A stretch of 64,000 bases of DNA from an uncultured Prevotellaceae bacterium (GTDB lineage Bacteria > Bacteroidota > Bacteroidia > Bacteroidales > Bacteroidaceae), in assembly GCA_947166345.1 (NCBI GenBank), contig CAMVDU010000009.1:1-64000 (forward strand), given 5' to 3'. Positions within the stretch are counted from its first letter, which is position 1; every line of letters begins with the position of its first letter. A model generated the notes under the pieces. It had not been told where the DNA came from. It worked only from the letters and a program-made list of their open reading frames with translations, and did not search any database. Positions 1 to 8,181 of the stretch are shown one piece after another. A program made the translations under genes and the position numbers.

Positions 1-51
1 AGTATCACCTTGACATGGTGGGGGTCCTTGGTCCGAATCCAAGTGTCGACA
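1..51 (+). tRNA. tRNA-Val(GAC), 3' part only
   Basis: The window opens inside a tRNA. Visible are an anticodon stem (5-9 with 17-21), a 7-nt loop with anticodon GAC at 12-14, a T arm (stem CTTGG/CCAAG with a TCCGAAT loop) and the 3' acceptor strand TGTCGAC plus discriminator A at 44-51. GAC reads valine GUC codons. The T loop has TCC where TTC is usual. The 5' half lies outside the window, so acceptor pairing cannot be checked. CCA is not encoded. Confidence 0.85.
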
Positions 52-59
52 CAAAGTAC

Positions 60-88
60 AGCGATGTCCGCGAGTCATCGCTTTTTTA
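60..88 (+). terminator. Hairpin terminator after tRNA-Val
   Basis: A 7-bp stem AGCGATG/CATCGCT (60-66 with 76-82) is followed by a T run. It separates tRNA-Val from tRNA-Leu and looks like a Rho-independent terminator. Confidence 0.7.
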
Positions 89-98
89 TTAGCCGCAT

Positions 99-180
99 GC
101 GCCTGTGGCGGAATTGGTAGACGCGCTAGACTTAGGATCTAGTATCTCACGATGTGCAGGTTCGAGTCCTGTCAGGCGCA
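99..180 (+). tRNA. tRNA-Leu(TAG)
   Basis: This is a complete class II tRNA. The acceptor arm GCGCCTG (99-105) pairs with CAGGCGC (173-179), and A180 is the discriminator. The anticodon stem CTAGA/TCTAG encloses the loop CTTAGGA, giving anticodon TAG (reads CUN, leucine). The long variable arm expected of tRNA-Leu is present, as is a T arm with TTCGAGT. CCA is not encoded. Its 3' end is imperfectly repeated 29 bp downstream. Confidence 0.95.
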
Positions 181-191
181 CAGTTCAAACG

Positions 192-210
192 CGAGTCTTG
201 TCAGGCGTAC
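192..210 (+). repeat. Partial copy of the tRNA-Leu 3' end
   Basis: Bases 192-210 match 163-181 (T arm to acceptor end of tRNA-Leu) at 17 of 19 positions. No tRNA body precedes it. Duplicated tRNA 3' ends are typical scars or attachment sites of integrative elements, but no integrase lies in this window. Confidence 0.6.
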
Positions 211-215
211 GAAAT

Positions 216-251
216 AAAAAAGGCAATCTTCAGTCGAAGGTTGCCTTTTTT
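216..251. terminator. Bidirectional terminator between tRNA-Leu and the Fur-family gene
   Basis: A long inverted repeat (AAAAAGGCAA...TTGCCTTTTT with an inner CTTC/GAAG) has an A run on the left and a T run on the right. It can therefore end transcription from the tRNA side and from the convergent minus-strand gene. The minus-strand stop codon (230-232) lies inside the hairpin. Confidence 0.8.
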
Positions 252-661
252 GTACACTGTGGACAGATGCCTTTGAGAAGGTAGTTGGCCGATGTGATAG
301 TGAAACCCTCCGGCACCTCGATGGCAGGAAGGGACAAACCTGTGAGACAATAGGTGCGTCGGCAGCGTTCGCAATAGAAATGGGGGTGCAGGTCATCATC
401 GGCCTCATGGTCGTGGCTGTGGCACAGCTCATAGCGCGCACTTCCCGTGCCATCTTCAATGACGTGTACCAGATGGTGCTCGCGGAAGAGTGTAAGTGCA
501 CGGAAAATACCGGACTTGTCAATTGACAAAATCCGGTATTCCAGTTCTGTGAGCGACATCGGACTGCCTGCCGTGGCCAGTGTCTGTGCCACGAGGATGC
601 GGTTGGCTGTCGGCTTGATGCCGTGCTGTTCCAACAGTTCAGCCGTCTCTACGTGTCCCAC
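230..661 (-). CDS. Fur-family metal-dependent transcriptional regulator
   Basis: The 143-aa protein has the Fur layout: an N-terminal winged helix (about residues 8-75) followed by a metal-binding dimerisation domain. Visible metal ligands are a His-rich stretch at 81-94 (HSHDHE, HPH) and two zinc-type pairs, CERC (97-100) and CPQC (133-136). Family members repress or activate iron, zinc, manganese or peroxide genes; which metal is sensed here cannot be told. The start is GTG (659-661), since no in-frame ATG precedes the upstream stop. It lies 19 bp after the SIMPL gene and is probably co-transcribed with it. Confidence is high for family, low for specificity. Confidence 0.9.
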   Translation of the reverse strand: MGHVETAELLEQHGIKPTANRILVAQTLATAGSPMSLTELEYRILSIDKSGIFRALTLFREHHLVHVIEDGTGSARYELCHSHDHEADDDLHPHFYCERCRRTYCLTGLSLPAIEVPEGFTITSANYLLKGICPQCTKKATFD

Positions 662-680
662 GCCGTCAGTTTTTACCCTT

Positions 681-1364
681 TTAGTCCAGTGCGTAGGTGA
701 CAGTCGTCACGACACGGATCTTCTTGATATAAGGTGTGTTTTGGTCACGATCCTCAATCTCAAACTGTCCCTGACCTGCGGTGGTGATGCCATTGAGATC
801 AGAATCGCTGGCCTTGGCAAACTCCTCAGCGGTCTTCTGGGCGTTCTTGATAGCTTCAGCCATCATCTCGAGTTTTACGTTTTGGAACGATGTGTACTCA
901 TACGAGGGATAGCCGCTCTCAATGGCCACACCCTGCTCCAGCAGGTCGCCCTGCTTGTAGATGACATCGTTGACCTTCTGCACGTCCTTGGTATAGACGG
1001 TGACAGTAGTGCTGGCTGTGTAACGGTAGTTCTTACGGTTCTCGCTCCATGTGTTAGCCTCCAGGTCGTTGACGGTTGGCGGATTGATAGTGATGTCTTT
1101 CTCGTTGAGTCCGTTCCTAACGAGGAAGGCTTTGATCTTGTCGGCCTGCTGACTGATGCGCATATAGAGCTCAGGCAGGTCGTCGCCCATCTCCGTGGTG
1201 CTGACACTCCACGACACCTGGTCAGCGTTGACTTCACGCTCAGCCAGGCCCTTCACAGTTACTTGGCGGTCTTTGTTGGCAAAGTTGTCAATACCGCTCT
1301 TGATGAACCATCCCAGTGCAATCATTCCGACAGCCAGGATGATAGCTTCTTTGATTCTGTTCAT
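681..1364 (-). CDS. SIMPL-domain (DUF541) envelope protein
   Basis: The 227-aa protein has a single N-terminal hydrophobic segment (about 7-23), which is a signal or anchor, then a SIMPL/DUF541 fold starting with the typical [18 protein letters not shown] stretch and ending in a [11 protein letters not shown] strand. SIMPL proteins are periplasmic or membrane-anchored and form oligomers; their biochemical role in Bacteroidetes is unsettled. The gene sits 34 bp after asd and 19 bp before the Fur-family gene on the same strand, with no TAnnTTTG box in the gap, so all three may share the asd promoter. Confidence 0.85.
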   Translation of the reverse strand: MNRIKEAIILAVGMIALGWFIKSGIDNFANKDRQVTVKGLAEREVNADQVSWSVSTTEMGDDLPELYMRISQQADKIKAFLVRNGLNEKDITINPPTVNDLEANTWSENRKNYRYTASTTVTVYTKDVQKVNDVIYKQGDLLEQGVAIESGYPSYEYTSFQNVKLEMMAEAIKNAQKTAEEFAKASDSDLNGITTAGQGQFEIEDRDQNTPYIKKIRVVTTVTYALD

Positions 1365-1398
1365 AGCTTTTTCCTTTAGTGTTGATACTATTCACTAA

Positions 1399-2412
1399 TC
1401 ACTTAATATTCCCAACCTTAATCAGATATTCTCCAATCTGGACGGCATTCAAGGCGGCACCCTTACGGATTTGGTCACCTGAGAGCCAGAACGTCAGTCC
1501 GTTGTCCTCGGCAAGATCCTTGCGCACGCGTCCCACAAAGATATTGTCCTTGCCTGCGGTATGCAGCGGCATGGGGTAGGTGAGGGTAGCGGGATCATCG
1601 ACGAGTGTGCAGCCAGGAGCATTGGCAATGGCCTGCTGCGCCTCCTCGACGCTGAGAGGACGCTCGGTCTCAATCCATACGCTCTCAGAGTGAGAACGCA
1701 GGCTGCTGACACGTACGCAGGTGGCCGAGCAGCGGGCATCGGTGTGCATGATCTTCTGTGTCTCATTGAACATCTTCATCTCTTCCTTGGTGTAACCATT
1801 GGGCTGGAAGACGTCAATCTGAGGAATGACATTATAAGCTAACTGGTGGGGGAACTTCTTGATGGTCTTCACCTCGCCAGTCTCGATAATCTCGCGATAC
1901 TGCTGTTCCAACTCTGCCATAGCTGCAGCTCCGGCACCGCTGGCACTCTGGTAGGACGACACGCGGATGCGCTTGATGTGACTGAGCTTCTCTAGTGGTT
2001 TCAGCACCACCACCATCATAATCGTGGTGCAGTTGGGGTTGGCAATGATGCCGCGTGGACGCATCAGAGCATCCTCGGCATTACATTCGGGAACCACCAA
2101 AGGAACGTCGTTGTCCATGCGGAAGGCAGAACTGTTGTCGATCATCACACAACCATACTTGGTGATGTCCTCGGCAAACTCCTTCGACGTGCCGGCACCG
2201 GCACTCGTGAAGGCGATATCGATGTCTTTGAAGTCATCACCATGCTTCAGCAGTTTCACCTCCAACTCCTTACCCTGAAAACTGTACTTACGTCCGGCAG
2301 AGCGCTCTGAGCCAAACAGCACCAGCTCGTCCATCGGGAATTTTCTTTCATCGAGCAGTCTCAAGAACTCCTGCCCTACAGCGCCACTAGCGCCAACAAT
2401 TGCTACTTTCAT
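1399..2412 (-). CDS. asd: Aspartate-semialdehyde dehydrogenase
   Basis: This 337-aa protein reduces aspartyl phosphate to aspartate semialdehyde using NADPH, the branch point to lysine/diaminopimelate, threonine and methionine. The N-terminus has the Rossmann signature GASGAVG (7-13). NPNCTT carries the catalytic cysteine C128, and the SHSESV segment near residue 240 supplies the expected catalytic histidine region. Length and motifs are normal for the bacterial enzyme. The ATG at 2410-2412 lies just downstream of a Bacteroidetes promoter. It is the first gene of a likely asd-SIMPL-fur unit. Confidence 0.97.
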   Translation of the reverse strand: MKVAIVGASGAVGQEFLRLLDERKFPMDELVLFGSERSAGRKYSFQGKELEVKLLKHGDDFKDIDIAFTSAGAGTSKEFAEDITKYGCVMIDNSSAFRMDNDVPLVVPECNAEDALMRPRGIIANPNCTTIMMVVVLKPLEKLSHIKRIRVSSYQSASGAGAAAMAELEQQYREIIETGEVKTIKKFPHQLAYNVIPQIDVFQPNGYTKEEMKMFNETQKIMHTDARCSATCVRVSSLRSHSESVWIETERPLSVEEAQQAIANAPGCTLVDDPATLTYPMPLHTAGKDNIFVGRVRKDLAEDNGLTFWLSGDQIRKGAALNAVQIGEYLIKVGNIK

Positions 2413-2438
2413 TAGTCTGATTAGTTATAAATCGGTTG

Positions 2439-2469
2439 CAAAGGTACGAATAAGTGAGCACAATACAAA
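2439..2469 (-). promoter_or_regulatory. Promoter for asd
   Basis: On the minus strand there is a -7 box TACCTTTG (2439-2446) and a TTTG -33 box (2466-2469) with a 19-bp spacer, matching the Bacteroidetes primary sigma consensus. The leader would be about 20 nt. Confidence 0.75.
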
Positions 2470-2558
2470 ACAAAAATAAATTTTTTTGTTTTTATTGTCG
2501 AACGAGAGTACCTTCGGCGAAGCCAAAGATACGCATAATTGACCAAAAACTATTGTCC

Positions 2559-2597
2559 TTTAACTCCCTTTAACTCCTTTAACTTCTTTAACTCCCC
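2559..2597 (+). repeat. Tandem TTTAACTCC spacer repeat
   Basis: Four imperfect copies of TTTAACTCC (9-10 bp each) lie immediately upstream of the antiporter promoter. This is non-coding. It belongs to a class of short tandem spacer repeats seen elsewhere in the window (4762, 14063, 52307, 59952). Confidence 0.7.
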
Positions 2598-2607
2598 AAA
2601 AATGTAG

Positions 2608-2615
2608 TACCTTTG
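2608..2615 (+). promoter_or_regulatory. -7 box for the antiporter gene
   Basis: TACCTTTG ends 8 bp before the ATG at 2624, so the transcript would be leaderless or nearly so. No good -33 box is visible; its place is occupied by the TTTAACTCC repeats. Confidence 0.6.
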
Positions 2616-2623
2616 CACTCGAA

Positions 2624-4759
2624 ATGAGACTGTTGTTAGCTTCCAGCGCCCTTGTTCACGATCCCACCATGATCTTTTTCGTGGTGTTGCTGATTATTCT
2701 CTTTGCTCCTATCATCATGAGCAAACTGCGTATTCCCCACATCATTGGCATGGTGCTGGCGGGCGTGATTATCGGTGGTCATGGTCTGAATATTCTGGAA
2801 CGTGACGACTCATTCGAACTCTTTGGACGTGTAGGCCTGCTGTATATCATGTTTCTGGCGGGCTTGGAGATGAACCTTAGTGACCTGAAGAAAAACGCTC
2901 TGCGAATGTCGATGTTTGGCGTACTGACCTTCTTCGTACCTTTCGTGATGGGCTATTTCGTGGGTGTCGGTCTGTTACACTACTCACCAGCAGCCTCTAT
3001 GCTGCTGGCATGTATCTTGTCGTCCAATACGCTTATCGCCTATCCTATAGTGGGGAAATATGGCTTGCAGAAACATAACTCGGTAGTGCTCAGCGTAGGC
3101 TCGTCGATGATGGCGCTGTCGTTGGCACTTATCGTGATAGCAGCTTTCTCTGCCGCCTATCAAGGGAGTTCCGATGTGTTGTTCTGGCTGACGTTTGTTG
3201 GCAAGGTGGTGCTCTTCTGTGCTGTGTCGGTGTTCTTCTTACCACGTCTGACGCGTTGGTTCTTCCGTCGCTACAATGATGCAGTGATGCTGTTCACCTA
3301 TACCATGTCGGTATTGTTTCTCATGGCAGCTGCCAGCGATGCCTGCGGACTTGAGGGTATCTTCGGCGCGTTCCTTGCCGGACTGATTCTGAACCGTTTT
3401 ATCCCGGGTGTGTCGCCCTTGATGAACCGTGTGGAGTTCATTGGTAATGCTCTGTTCATTCCTTATTTCCTGATAGGTGTGGGCATGCTCATTGATGTAA
3501 GGGTGATGTTCAATGACATGGCAACCGTCTGGGTGGTGTTATGCATTGTTTTCTTTGGTACTTTTGGAAAGGCCATTGCTGCCTATCTGTGTTGCCTTGG
3601 CTTCCGTTTCCCTGTTTCTTCCGGGCACATGATGTTCGGTATGACAACAGCTCATGCTGCAGGTTCTATTGCAATGGTGATGGTCGGCATGCGTCTGCTG
3701 TCGCCAGCCGGTATACCACTTGTTGACAATACGATGCTCAACGGTGTGGTAATGATGATTCTGTTTACGTGTATCATCAGTTCCATTACAGTGGATCAGG
3801 CCTCACAACAGATATTACTACGTGAAAAGCTGCATGTCAAAGACGAGGAGAAACAGCGTGGTGATGATGAAAAGATACTATTGCCATTACAGCATGTTGA
3901 TGACGCAGATAACTTGGTGAAGTTGGCTATTATGATGCGCAACACCCGCCTGAATCGTGGACTGGTGGGTATCAACGTGGTATATGATGATCGGTACAGC
4001 GTAGAGAATAGGGCAGCGGGTCAGCGCGTGCTTGATGCTGCCGTACAGACTGCCAGTAGCGCTGATGTCCGTATGCAGACCCAGAGTCGTCTGGCAACCA
4101 ATATTGCCAACGGCATCAAACATGCTTTCAAGGAAAACTACGCATCGGAGATAATTCTCGGCATGCATCGCCGTAAGTCGCCTACCGATTCGTTCTGGGG
4201 AGCCTATACACAGGGCCTTATAACGGATATCAACCGTCAGGTGATGATCTGTCGTCTGAACCGTCCACTCAACACGATACGCCGCATTGTGGTGGCTGTA
4301 CCGTCGCGTGTGGAGTTCGAGTCGGGTTTCTATAGATGGATAGAACGTTTGTCACGTCTGGCGGAGAACTTGGGTTGTCGCATCGTGTTCTACGGTCGTC
4401 AGGGCTGTCTGGAGCTTATCCGTGAATATATAGAGCACCGTCATCCACAGGTACGTGGTGAATACGAGGTGATGGAACACTGGAAAGAGCTTACTACGCT
4501 GGAAATCAAGGAAACCTATCTGTTGGTGGTCATCACGGCGCGTGTCGGTACGGTGTCTTACAAAGCAACGTTCGAGTATCTGCCGCGTGAGCTTACCCAG
4601 TATTATCCTGACTGCTCCCTCATTATCCTCTATCCAGACCAGAACGGTCAACCACAGGATGCAATGACCTTCACGGCTCCTCAACAGCAGACTGACGAAA
4701 GTGCCTATGTCCAGCTTCTCGGTTGGTTGCAGCGTTTCAAGCACCATGGTAGCCAATAA
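2624..4759 (+). CDS. CPA2-type cation:proton antiporter with C-terminal USP-like domain
   Basis: The 711-aa membrane protein has about 12 hydrophobic segments over residues 15-395, including the KLRIPHIIGMVLAGVIIG and GLEMNL segments typical of the KefB/NapA-like Na+/H+ exchanger family. A cytoplasmic C-terminal half (about 400-711) resembles a pair of universal-stress-protein-like folds, probably regulatory. It exchanges Na+ or K+ for protons across the inner membrane; the ion is not deducible. The start at 2624 leaves almost no leader after the -7 box. An internal ATG at 2669 would begin at MIFFVVLL, but the upstream residues look family-like, so the longer form is preferred. Confidence 0.85.
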   Translation: MRLLLASSALVHDPTMIFFVVLLIILFAPIIMSKLRIPHIIGMVLAGVIIGGHGLNILERDDSFELFGRVGLLYIMFLAGLEMNLSDLKKNALRMSMFGVLTFFVPFVMGYFVGVGLLHYSPAASMLLACILSSNTLIAYPIVGKYGLQKHNSVVLSVGSSMMALSLALIVIAAFSAAYQGSSDVLFWLTFVGKVVLFCAVSVFFLPRLTRWFFRRYNDAVMLFTYTMSVLFLMAAASDACGLEGIFGAFLAGLILNRFIPGVSPLMNRVEFIGNALFIPYFLIGVGMLIDVRVMFNDMATVWVVLCIVFFGTFGKAIAAYLCCLGFRFPVSSGHMMFGMTTAHAAGSIAMVMVGMRLLSPAGIPLVDNTMLNGVVMMILFTCIISSITVDQASQQILLREKLHVKDEEKQRGDDEKILLPLQHVDDADNLVKLAIMMRNTRLNRGLVGINVVYDDRYSVENRAAGQRVLDAAVQTASSADVRMQTQSRLATNIANGIKHAFKENYASEIILGMHRRKSPTDSFWGAYTQGLITDINRQVMICRLNRPLNTIRRIVVAVPSRVEFESGFYRWIERLSRLAENLGCRIVFYGRQGCLELIREYIEHRHPQVRGEYEVMEHWKELTTLEIKETYLLVVITARVGTVSYKATFEYLPRELTQYYPDCSLIILYPDQNGQPQDAMTFTAPQQQTDESAYVQLLGWLQRFKHHGSQ

Positions 4760-4761
4760 GC

Positions 4762-4812
4762 TCTATGAGCCCTATAAGCCCTATTAGTCCAATAAGTCCC
4801 ATAAGCCCTATT
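4762..4812 (+). repeat. Degenerate AAGCCCTAT/AAGTCC spacer repeats
   Basis: The gap between the antiporter and ABC genes is made of about six degenerate 8-10 bp units such as AGCCCTATA and AGTCCAATA. It is non-coding and has no promoter box. Confidence 0.6.
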
Positions 4813-4814
4813 AT

Positions 4815-5468
4815 ATGATAGAACTCCAAAACATCACTAAGAACTTCGGCTCGTTACAAGTACTTAAAGGTATTGACCTCACTATAGAAAAAGGCGAGGT
4901 AGTTAGCATCGTTGGCCCCAGCGGTGCGGGAAAAACCACACTCCTGCAGATTATCGGCACCCTCGACCGACCCGATACCGGTAGTGTGTACGTTGATTCC
5001 ATCGACGTAACCTCTCTTTCTCAGAAAGCCCTTAGTGACTTCCGCAATCGCCATCTGGGATTTGTGTTCCAGTTTCATCAGTTGCTACCTGAGTTCACAG
5101 CGATTGAGAATATCATGATACCGGCATATATTGCAGGTACATCAAACAAAAAGGCCAAACAACGGGCTGAGGAGCTGTTGCAGTTCATGGGACTTAGCGA
5201 CCGTGCCCACCATAAACCAGCTGAACTGTCGGGAGGTGAACAGCAGCGTGTGGCAGTGGCAAGGGCGCTGGTCAATAATCCCGCTGTTATCTTGGCTGAT
5301 GAGCCCTCTGGTTCACTTGACACGAAAAACAAACAGGAGTTGCATCAGTTATTCTTCGACCTTCGTGACAAGTTCGGACAGACTTACGTCATCGTCACCC
5401 ACGATGAGCATCTGGCAACCATCACTGACCGTACCATCCATATGTCTGACGGCCAGCTTACAGTATAA
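4815..5468 (+). CDS. LolD-like ABC transporter ATP-binding protein
   Basis: The 217-aa nucleotide-binding subunit shows Walker [10 protein letters not shown] (34-42), signature LSGGEQQR (from 138) and Walker B VILADEP (158-164), plus the short compact length of the MacB/LolD/FtsE group. LolD powers release of lipoproteins from the inner membrane with the LolCE permease. No permease gene is adjacent, so the partner is encoded elsewhere. It is 55 bp after the antiporter and 5 bp before the CvfB-like gene, probably one transcript. Assignment to LolD rather than another member of the group is inference. Confidence 0.85.
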   Translation: MIELQNITKNFGSLQVLKGIDLTIEKGEVVSIVGPSGAGKTTLLQIIGTLDRPDTGSVYVDSIDVTSLSQKALSDFRNRHLGFVFQFHQLLPEFTAIENIMIPAYIAGTSNKKAKQRAEELLQFMGLSDRAHHKPAELSGGEQQRVAVARALVNNPAVILADEPSGSLDTKNKQELHQLFFDLRDKFGQTYVIVTHDEHLATITDRTIHMSDGQLTV

Positions 5469-5473
5469 ACACT

Positions 5474-6379
5474 ATGATAAAACTCGGTGATTACAATACC
5501 CTTCGCGTTGTCAAACACGTAGATTTTGGCTTCTACCTCGATGGAGGCGAAGCTGGTGAGATACTCCTTCCCCAGAAATATGCACCAAAAGACTTGAGCG
5601 CCGGACAAGAGATAGAGGTTTTCATTTATCTCGATCAGGAAGAGCGTCCTGTAGCTACTACAGAGAAGCCTATTGCCAAAGTTGGTGAGTTCGCTAGTCT
5701 CGAGGTGGCATGGATCAATCAGTATGGTGCATTCCTGAAATGGGGACTGATGAAAGACCTCTTTTGTCCTTTCCGTGAGCAGAAGCAGCGTATGGTACAG
5801 GGACGCTCCTATATTGTCTATATCAAGGTTGATGAGGAGAGTTATCGCCTCATGGCTACCGCTAAGGTAGAGAAATACCTTCTCCCAGCTCCTAATTCCA
5901 ATGCCACTCCCTCAGCCGCCGTTCCTGACGGTTCTCCGTCAGCTACCATTCCCGATGGCTCCCCGTCGCGCATGTACAAGCATGGAGATGCTGTTGACTG
6001 TCTTGTGTGGCAGAAGACCGACCTGGGCTTCAAGGTGATTGTTGACAATCGTTACCAGGGGCAGCTCTACGACAACCAGATCTTCAGACCTCTGCACAGC
6101 GGTGACCGTCTGACGGCCTATATCGACCATGTGCGACAGGATGGTAAGATTGACCTTACATTACAGCCTACAGGTCGTCAGCAGACACTTGATTTTGCCG
6201 AGGTGCTCCTCCGCTATCTCTATGAGAACAACGGCTATTGTGATCTCGACGATCATGCACCATCAGAACTAATCGCTGATCGCTTCAAAGTGAGCAAGAA
6301 AGTGTTTAAGAAAGCCATCGGTGATCTTTATCGTCGTCGTCTCATCACCATCGCTCCAGATGGTCTTCACCTGCAATAA
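5474..6379 (+). CDS. CvfB-like S1 RNA-binding protein
   Basis: The 301-aa protein matches the CvfB/YitL layout: consecutive S1-like beta-barrels (about 1-65, 66-135, 165-225) and a C-terminal winged helix (about 235-301, ending in YRRRLITIAPDGLHLQ). Family members bind RNA and affect gene expression; the targets are unknown. Between barrels two and three is a low-complexity linker containing a 9-residue tandem repeat (SAAVPDGSP/SATIPDGSP) coded by a 27-bp DNA duplication. Gene spacing of 5 bp suggests co-translation with the ABC ATPase. Confidence 0.85.
   Translation: MIKLGDYNTLRVVKHVDFGFYLDGGEAGEILLPQKYAPKDLSAGQEIEVFIYLDQEERPVATTEKPIAKVGEFASLEVAWINQYGAFLKWGLMKDLFCPFREQKQRMVQGRSYIVYIKVDEESYRLMATAKVEKYLLPAPNSNATPSAAVPDGSPSATIPDGSPSRMYKHGDAVDCLVWQKTDLGFKVIVDNRYQGQLYDNQIFRPLHSGDRLTAYIDHVRQDGKIDLTLQPTGRQQTLDFAEVLLRYLYENNGYCDLDDHAPSELIADRFKVSKKVFKKAIGDLYRRRLITIAPDGLHLQ
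5912..5965 (+). repeat. 27-bp tandem duplication in the CvfB-like gene
   Basis: Copies at 5912-5938 and 5939-5965 encode SAAVPDGSP and SATIPDGSP. The reading frame is kept, so copy-number change would lengthen or shorten the linker by nine residues. Confidence 0.8.
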
Positions 6380-6393
6380 GGATATTTGCCTCT

Positions 6394-6416
6394 GTCTGTT
6401 ACGATTCGGAACAGAC
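6394..6416. terminator. Weak hairpin between convergent genes
   Basis: GTCTGTT (6394-6400) pairs with AACAGAC (6410-6416) across a 9-nt loop between the convergent CvfB-like and YjbH-like genes. There is no T run on either side, so termination activity is uncertain. Confidence 0.35.
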
Positions 6417-6421
6417 TAGAA

Positions 6422-7165
6422 CTATATGAGTGGGATGTAGAGGCTGAGACCGGCATTGACGTGGCTGAAATCGAGGAGGGCGACTTGTACGAGGAAATAC
6501 TTGAACAGACGACAGTCGGCACCGATGTTCATTTCGCATCCGTCCCATTCGGAAATGAGACGCAGTTGCTGGTAGAATGCTGGCTGAAAGGTGATACCGC
6601 CGACAACACCGTTCCACTTGTGATTAAAGTCACGATCCCATTTGCGATATGTAAGATGTCCGCCAATGATGTTCTTTTTATAGTCCAGGTGTTTCGATAG
6701 ACTCAGGAAATAGTTTTTATTGTAGTTGCTAGATGATTCCCCTTCGTCTCCTGATCCCCATACATCATTACCACCAAAAGCTACTGACGGCCACCACTTG
6801 TCTTCCTGGATGACTTGTATCTTTACGGAGAAATAACGATCCTTGGCATAGAATCCTGTTTTCTTGTTAGGGTTTAGGTCCTGATGGAACTTCCAGAGCG
6901 TATAGCCGTAACCCACCTCAATCCATCGGAAGGGTGTAACACTCAGGTAATTGGTGAACGAATTGAACTTCTCCCCGTCAATTCTCATCCTGTCGGGCAT
7001 CATGGCCTTAGGGATATAGTGGGCTCCAACACGAGCTATACCAACAGTATCCATGTCTGCGGTGGGCACATGAATAAGTCCATTGATGCCGCAATACTGT
7101 TGGGCATGCAGATTACCAAAGACTGCAAAAGCCGTTATAATGAATGTCAGAAGTAGTCTTTTCAT
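6422..7165 (-). CDS. YjbH-like outer membrane beta-barrel protein
   Basis: The 247-aa secreted protein has a clear signal peptide (MKRLLLTFIITAFAVFGNLHA). The mature start GINGLIHVPTADM resembles the opening of YjbH/WbfB-type exopolysaccharide-associated outer membrane proteins, followed by alternating beta strands rich in aromatic residues. It is much shorter than the proteobacterial YjbH proteins, so it probably represents only one barrel domain. It lies 5 bp after the 7171-8070 gene, so the two are one unit and may function together in the envelope. The function is not established. Confidence 0.6.
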   Translation of the reverse strand: MKRLLLTFIITAFAVFGNLHAQQYCGINGLIHVPTADMDTVGIARVGAHYIPKAMMPDRMRIDGEKFNSFTNYLSVTPFRWIEVGYGYTLWKFHQDLNPNKKTGFYAKDRYFSVKIQVIQEDKWWPSVAFGGNDVWGSGDEGESSSNYNKNYFLSLSKHLDYKKNIIGGHLTYRKWDRDFNHKWNGVVGGITFQPAFYQQLRLISEWDGCEMNIGADCRLFKYFLVQVALLDFSHVNAGLSLYIPLI

Positions 7166-7170
7166 CGCTG

Positions 7171-8070
7171 TTATTCGTTGAAATTACCCGTTCCCCAGGG
7201 GATATGTATTGGATATGTTCTTTCGTTCTCTTCAGGATCAGTGGTGTACTTCTTCATTGAGTAACCATCGGACTGAGCATTGTAAGTGAGACGGAAATTG
7301 GAGGCGGGACGTACCACTACAGACTTCTTCTGCTTCTTGTAGGGCGGTAACATCATTACCACCCTGAAACCGCCACCGTACCGATGGGTGCCTTTATAGT
7401 ACTGCGATGGTGCCAACTCGTGATATTGCGCAAACATAGAGATGGAACAGTGATTAAAGTGCCGTATGATTTCCCCTTCTACGCCATAGTCTTCGTTTAA
7501 GTAGCGTCCGCCATTGGCCCTCAGTTCCGTAGCCCATTTGTCTAACCAGATACGTCCGCCAATGATGCTTGTAAGACTCCATTTCTCGGTCTCAAAATAT
7601 GATTCCCCACATCTTGACATGTCTGTGCTGATGACCCAACGGTTGGTGACACCTACCTGTGCATTCAGAAGCAGCCATGAGTTGATGGGAAACATCCAAC
7701 GAAGGTCGCCTCCATATCTGCTCTTTCCAAACAGTCCGCCCGTTATTTTGAAATGCTGTCTGGCACTCTCAAAGTGCAACTCTTTTGATATATTGGCCAT
7801 GCTCAGTCGTAGCCAGCCGTCTTTCTCGCTGTAACCCTCGTTGACAATGGGCACTTGCGCCTGTAAGCCTATTTGCCATTCTTTTCCAAGGTTTATTTTT
7901 GCACCTGGTGTTAGGTTGATAAGCACATTATACAGACGTGTAAAGTTTACGTCTGCATAGTTGAGTTCAGCACCGCAGAAAAACTCTGCGATGGGTGTCT
8001 CTTGTGCTTGAGCCTTACTGCATGCCAATAGACAGAAGAGCGGAATGAATAACAGTTTCTTAATCATCAT
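7171..8070 (-). CDS. Predicted outer membrane beta-barrel protein, unknown function
   Basis: This is a 299-aa exported protein. The open frame extends to 8151, but the start is placed at ATG 8068-8070 because a promoter -7 box sits at 8085-8092 and a signal peptide (MMIKKLLFIPLFCLLACSKAQA) begins there. LLACS also resembles a lipobox (LxxC), so it could be a lipoprotein. The mature part consists of alternating hydrophobic and aromatic strands typical of an outer membrane barrel. I recognise no family. It is first of a two-gene unit with the YjbH-like gene. Confidence 0.65.
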   Translation of the reverse strand: MMIKKLLFIPLFCLLACSKAQAQETPIAEFFCGAELNYADVNFTRLYNVLINLTPGAKINLGKEWQIGLQAQVPIVNEGYSEKDGWLRLSMANISKELHFESARQHFKITGGLFGKSRYGGDLRWMFPINSWLLLNAQVGVTNRWVISTDMSRCGESYFETEKWSLTSIIGGRIWLDKWATELRANGGRYLNEDYGVEGEIIRHFNHCSISMFAQYHELAPSQYYKGTHRYGGGFRVVMMLPPYKKQKKSVVVRPASNFRLTYNAQSDGYSMKKYTTDPEENERTYPIHIPWGTGNFNE

Positions 8071-8084
8071 ATGTTTATTGCTTG

Positions 8085-8092
8085 CAAAGGTA
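8085..8092 (-). promoter_or_regulatory. -7 box for the 7171-8070 gene
   Basis: TACCTTTG on the minus strand lies 14 bp upstream of the ATG, giving a leader of about 9 nt. It decides the start, since the longer open frame would begin upstream of the promoter. Confidence 0.65.
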
Positions 8093-8124
8093 CAAAAAAT
8101 TCCTGGATGATGATCTAATTTAAT

Positions 8125-8165
8125 AAAAAAATGCCAGATTGAATCTCTCAACCTGGCATTTTTAT
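8125..8165 (-). terminator. Terminator of the OmpA-lipoprotein unit
   Basis: A strong stem (AATGCCAG...CTGGCATT with inner TTGA/TCAA) is flanked by A and T runs. It lies 17 bp after the stop of the lipoprotein gene on the minus strand. Confidence 0.8.
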
Positions 8166-8181
8166 GTGATTCTTAAGATGA

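Noticed and set aside
447..1379. 310-aa plus-strand frame opposite the SIMPL and Fur-family genes
   Set aside because: It covers two genes with clear domains on the other strand and itself resembles nothing.
6386..6700. 104-aa plus-strand frame after the CvfB-like gene
   Set aside because: It is antisense to the C-terminal coding region of the YjbH-like gene and lacks start signals.
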